From assembly GCA_964497615.1 (NCBI GenBank), contig CAZCEC010000062.1, positions 1-40,201 on the forward strand: a stretch of DNA of 40,201 bases. Direction: 5' to 3'. Under the pieces are notes generated by a model, which saw only the letters and a list, made by a program, of their open reading frames with translations, was not told the DNA's origin and ran no database searches. Below, in pieces: positions 37,197 to 40,201 of the stretch; positions within the stretch are counted from its first letter, which is position 1, and every line of letters begins with the position of its first letter. A program made the position numbers and the translations under genes. Origin of the DNA: CAZCEC01 sp964497615 (GTDB taxonomy: Bacteria; Chloroflexota; Anaerolineae; Anaerolineales; UBA6663).

Positions 37197-38375
37197 TTAC
37201 GCGGCGATCCACCGCCAGGCCAGCGCAAACGCCCCGCCCCCCAGCACCAGCCAGGTGGAGTTCACCTTGAAGCGCACCAGCAGCACCGCCGCCGCCAGCG
37301 CCAGCAGCAAAGTCACCCCGTCCACCAGCGCCGCTCGCCCCAGGGTCCACGTCACCGCCGCCATCAGCCCCAGCGCCGCCGCGTTCACCCCATCCAGCAC
37401 CGCGCCCAAGGCTGGCGATTGGCGCAGCCGCGGGATCAGCGGGTTGACGGCCGCCACGAAGATGAAGCTTGGCAGAAAGATGCCCACCGTCGCCAGCACC
37501 GCCCCCCACGCCCCGCCCAGCACATAGCCGATGAAGGTGGCGGTGGTGAACACCGGCCCCGGCGTGAACTGTCCAATTGCCACCGCATCCAGCAACTGCT
37601 GGTCCGTCAGCCAGCCCAGCCGCACCACGAAGTCGTTGCGCAGGAAGGCCAGCAGCACATAGCCGCTGCCATACAGCACCGACCCGATCTTAAGGAAGAT
37701 GAGGAACAGGAGCTTCAGGTCCACCGCCGCCGAGGCCAGCGCGCCGGCCAGGGGCAGGGGCAGCCACGGCAGCAGCGCCTTCGCCGTGCCGGTCCCCGCC
37801 GAGCCATTCCCCGCCGCACCCGGCCCGCGCCGCAGCCGCGCCGCCAGCATCACCGCCCCGCCCCCAAACAGCAGCAGCAGTTCGTTGCCGCCCAGCAGGT
37901 AGAGCGCCAGCGCCGCCGCCGCCACCATCGCCAGCAGCGGCGTCTTGAGCGCGGTCCGGCCGAGATTCCACAGCGCCTGGGCCACCACCGCGATGATGAC
38001 GGGCTTGATGCCGTACAGCAGCCACTCGGCGGCGGGCAGGGTCCCGAAACGTTCATAGGCCCAGGCCAACACCAGGACGATGCTGGCCGCCGGGAGGATG
38101 AAGCCCGCGCCCGCCAGGATCAGCCCGCGCCAGCCCGCCCGCGCCTGCCCGACGTGGATCACCATCTCGGTTGAATTGGGTCCGGGGATGAGGTTGGTCG
38201 CGCCCAGCAGGTCGAGGAAGTGTTCGCCGGTGAGCCATTGGCGCCGCTTCACGACCTCGTCATGCAGCATGGCGATGTGGGCGGCGGGCCCGCCAAAGGC
38301 GGTGAACCCCAGCCGCAGCGCCAGCAGGGTGACCTCCAGCAGGCGGTTGGTTTCAGCAGGGCGGGGGCCGGCCAT
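37197..38375 (-). CDS. chrA: Chromate transporter, two-domain ChrA type
   Basis: The 392-residue protein has two homologous CHR domains. The first contains GFTAFGGPAAHIAMLHDEVVKRRQWL and LIPGPNSTEMVIHVG; the second contains FLKIGSVLYGSGYVLLAFLRNDFVVR and AIGQFTPGPVFTTATFIGYVLGGAWGA. About ten to twelve membrane helices are visible. Long-chain ChrA proteins export chromate from the cytoplasm. The ATG at 38375 lacks a clear ribosome site; TACAAT lies 9 bases upstream, so a nearly leaderless transcript is possible. It starts 14 bases after the NTF2-like gene and could also be read from that gene's promoter. Confidence 0.93.
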   Translation of the reverse strand: MAGPRPAETNRLLEVTLLALRLGFTAFGGPAAHIAMLHDEVVKRRQWLTGEHFLDLLGATNLIPGPNSTEMVIHVGQARAGWRGLILAGAGFILPAASIVLVLAWAYERFGTLPAAEWLLYGIKPVIIAVVAQALWNLGRTALKTPLLAMVAAAALALYLLGGNELLLLFGGGAVMLAARLRRGPGAAGNGSAGTGTAKALLPWLPLPLAGALASAAVDLKLLFLIFLKIGSVLYGSGYVLLAFLRNDFVVRLGWLTDQQLLDAVAIGQFTPGPVFTTATFIGYVLGGAWGAVLATVGIFLPSFIFVAAVNPLIPRLRQSPALGAVLDGVNAAALGLMAAVTWTLGRAALVDGVTLLLALAAAVLLVRFKVNSTWLVLGGGAFALAWRWIAA

Positions 38376-38389
38376 AGCGCGGCATTGTA

Positions 38390-38779
38390 CTACCTCGCCG
38401 ACACATGAATGTGCACGATCTTCCAGCCCGTCTCGCGCCGCACCAGCACGTCGGTTTCCTTATAGTAGGCGGTGCGCGCCGCGCCTTCTGGCCCGTAGCG
38501 CCCGCGTGAGAAGTACGTGGCGACCGCCGCCGCGCCGTGCACTTGCACATGCGGCTGCATTTCCTGGAAGTAGGCTACGCGGCTGTAGCCCTCGCGCAGC
38601 CCCATCTCGAACTCCTCGCGGTCGTCGGCCAACCCCTCCACCCGGTAGGGGTTGCCGGGCGTCAGCACCGTGATCGCCTCGTCCACAAACGCGAAGTAAC
38701 GCTCCGGGTCGTTGGCGGCAAAGGCCCGGTTGAAGGCCTCCACCACCGCCCACACTTCTGCTTCCACGCCGTCTGTCAT
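38390..38779 (-). CDS. NTF2-like/SnoaL-type small protein
   Basis: From the ATG at 38779, with GAGGAGG about 8 bases upstream, the protein has 129 residues. The pattern VWAVVEAFNRAFAANDPERYFAFVDEAITVLTPG, a middle QVHGAAAVATYF strand and a closing ETGWKIVHIHVS fits the NTF2-like/SnoaL cone fold (calcium/calmodulin kinase II association-domain-like). Members are often ketosteroid-isomerase-like enzymes or ligand binders; no specific activity can be assigned. A longer open frame to 38860 is less likely given the strong internal ribosome site. It is divergent from the WYL regulator, which may control it. Confidence 0.85.
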   Translation of the reverse strand: MTDGVEAEVWAVVEAFNRAFAANDPERYFAFVDEAITVLTPGNPYRVEGLADDREEFEMGLREGYSRVAYFQEMQPHVQVHGAAAVATYFSRGRYGPEGAARTAYYKETDVLVRRETGWKIVHIHVSAR

Positions 38780-38937
38780 CGCTGGCCTCCTCGCTGCTCC
38801 GGTCTCCACGCGCGGCCCCGCCCCCCGCGCCACGCCCGCCCAACATGCATGACTCTCCATGCGGTCCAGTATGCCCCGCGCCTGTGCCAGCCGTATGTCA
38901 TATTCCTTTTGGGGATCAGGGCTAGAATAGGCGTAGC

Positions 38938-39969
38938 ATGAACCGCCTCGACCGGCTGTTTGGCATCTTGCTCCACCTGCGGGGCGGCGCGCCCGTCGCC
39001 GCCGCCGACCTGGCCCGCCGCTTCGAGGTCTCGCGCCGCACCATCTACCGCGACGTCGAGACCCTCAGCGCCCTGGGCGTGCCCGTCTTCGCCCGGCGCG
39101 GCTATCAGGGCGGGCTGCAATTGCTGGAAGGCTACTTCCTGCCGCCCCTCATGCTCACCACGGGCGAGGCCGTCTCGCTGCTGCTGGGCCTCAACCTCCT
39201 GCGCGGCCTGCGCGCCAACCCCTTCGCCCGCGACCTGGATACCGCCGAGCGAAAGCTCCTGGCCGCCGTCCCCGAGCGCCTGCGCGACACCCTGGCCCGC
39301 GCCAACACCCTCATCGGCTTCGAGACCCTCTCCGCCGATCTGTTCCACCCGGAGCCTGAACCGCCGCCCCCGGCCGACCTGCCCGCCGTGGCCCGCGCCA
39401 GCGCCGCGGCCGGAGTCTTCTGGCAGGCCCTGCTCGACCGGCGCAGCGTCAGCCTCGACTATCGCTCGCCCTACCAGGCCGCGCCCAAGACCTACACTGT
39501 GGAGCCGCTGGGCCTGTTCTGGGACCGTGAGCTATGGTATCTTGCCGGCCGCCGCCTCGACCGCCCCGGCAAGCCCGGCCTGTACCGCGCCGACCGCGTG
39601 CTCGCCGCCCGGCCCGGCCTGCCCCTTGACCCGGACACGGCCGGCGCCCAACCGGGATTCGATATCCGCGCGCTCCTCAACCGCCGCTGGCTGGCCGATG
39701 CCATGACCGACTGGCGTGCGCTCAACCCGCAGGTGCGCATCCGCCTCACCCCGGCCCAGGCCCAGCGCCTGCGCCAGGACTGGTACTACGGCCACGCCCA
39801 CTTCGCCCCCGCGCCCGACGGCAGTGAGATCATCACCTTTAGCGAGGAAGACCGCGCCCTCGTCTGCGAGTTGGTGCGCTGGCTGGGCCCCGAGGCCGAG
39901 CTGCTCGAACCCCTCGACTGGCGCCCGCTGCTCCGCGCCGAACTCGAATCCATGTCCGCCCGTTACTGA
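38938..39969 (+). CDS. WYL-domain (YafY-type) transcriptional regulator
   Basis: The 343-residue protein begins with a winged helix-turn-helix (LAARRFEVSRRTIYRDVETLSALGVPV-like, about residues 5-50), followed by a spacer, a WYL domain that literally contains ELWYLAGRRLDRP near residue 200, and a WCX-type C-terminal extension (VRIRLTPAQAQRLRQDWYYG). WYL domains bind nucleic acid or nucleotide ligands and tune transcription factors. TAGAAT at 38923-38928 is only 9 bases before the ATG, and no strong ribosome site is present, so the mRNA may be leaderless. The targets are unknown; the divergent NTF2-like and chromate genes are candidates. Confidence 0.93.
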   Translation: MNRLDRLFGILLHLRGGAPVAAADLARRFEVSRRTIYRDVETLSALGVPVFARRGYQGGLQLLEGYFLPPLMLTTGEAVSLLLGLNLLRGLRANPFARDLDTAERKLLAAVPERLRDTLARANTLIGFETLSADLFHPEPEPPPPADLPAVARASAAAGVFWQALLDRRSVSLDYRSPYQAAPKTYTVEPLGLFWDRELWYLAGRRLDRPGKPGLYRADRVLAARPGLPLDPDTAGAQPGFDIRALLNRRWLADAMTDWRALNPQVRIRLTPAQAQRLRQDWYYGHAHFAPAPDGSEIITFSEEDRALVCELVRWLGPEAELLEPLDWRPLLRAELESMSARY

Positions 39970-39982
39970 TCACCCTCGACTC

Positions 39983-40012
39983 ACCGCGGAGCACGCTGAG
40001 CACGCGGAGAAA
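39983..40012. repeat. Triple 9-bp tandem repeat, second dispersed copy
   Basis: After ACC come GCGGAGCAC, GCTGAGCAC and GCGGAGAAA, matching the copy at 28798-28827 with the units permuted. CTTCGTC-type runs follow to about 40070, again as after the first copy. Confidence 0.85.
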
Positions 40013-40069
40013 GGCGTTTGGCAGTTCGTCATTCGTCGATCATCCTTCGTCCTCCGTCGCCCTTCGTCC

Positions 40070-40201
40070 CGCACCCATTATTCCCTTTCTACCCCTTATA
40101 CCCCTTTTCCCCCCCCTCCCCCCCTTCCTCCCCCCCCGCCTCTTCCGCCTCTTCCCGCTCTACATCCCGCCCCTCTACCCCACCCTCGTCCGCACGCTCG
40201 G
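40070..40201. other. Polypyrimidine low-complexity tract at the window end
   Basis: The plus strand from about 40070 is almost only C and T, with runs of 7-8 C separated by TT. No gene is seen; open frames here would be compositional artefacts. Confidence 0.8.

Overview
The window is GC-rich bacterial DNA with tightly packed operons, short start/stop overlaps and few long gaps. The gene mix suggests a member of the Chloroflexota (Anaerolineae/Caldilineae-like): a CSLREA/parallel-beta-helix secreted protein ending in a short LPLILR-type tail, ABC sugar transport operons without an ATPase, an NHL/Yip1 membrane protein, DUF3179 and SUMF1-type lipoproteins, and intergenic 9-bp and CTTCGTC repeats. 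The assignment is inference from family content; no rRNA or marker gene is present. A run of 10 N at 22292-22301 marks a draft assembly.

Layout. (1) 1-2151: the 3' end of an NAD-kinase-like gene, then a secreted beta-helix protein. (2) 2353-24744: a large carbohydrate locus. Thirteen minus-strand genes run from 23247 down to 2353: GH94 phosphorylase, sugar-binding lipoprotein, giant solute-binding protein, two permeases, NHL/TPR/Yip1 membrane protein, DUF5696 protein, two more permeases, secreted GH144-type lipoprotein, LacI regulator, cytoplasmic GH144-type enzyme, GH35-type enzyme. A GH1 beta-glycosidase diverges on the plus strand. The shared control region holds a 16-bp LacI-type palindrome just downstream of a TTGACA-17-TATTTT promoter. 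(3) 24792-28768, plus strand: DUF3179 lipoprotein, AraC-like regulator, DUF1801, SRPBCC and SUMF1-like lipoprotein. (4) 28938-32150, minus strand: three glycosyltransferases. (5) 32183-36058, minus strand: an arsenic-type cluster (ACR3 efflux pump, MFS transporter, flavin oxidoreductase with a cysteine-pair tail) behind a near-consensus promoter. (6) 36154-38779, minus strand: a HEAT-like unknown, a chromate transporter and an NTF2-like protein. (7) 38938-39969, plus strand: a WYL regulator, followed by a repeat and a polypyrimidine stretch.

How the carbohydrate genes may work together (inference). The anchored GH144-type lipoprotein cuts a beta-glucan, most likely beta-1,2-linked, outside the cell. 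One or both binding protein/permease sets import the oligosaccharides, powered by an ATPase encoded elsewhere. The cytoplasmic GH144-type protein, the GH94 phosphorylase, the GH1 and the GH35-type enzymes then degrade them. LacI represses from the divergent operator. The DUF5696 protein, the NHL/TPR/Yip1 protein and the roughly 960-residue binding protein form an uncharacterised module inside this locus and are the best candidates for new biology here.
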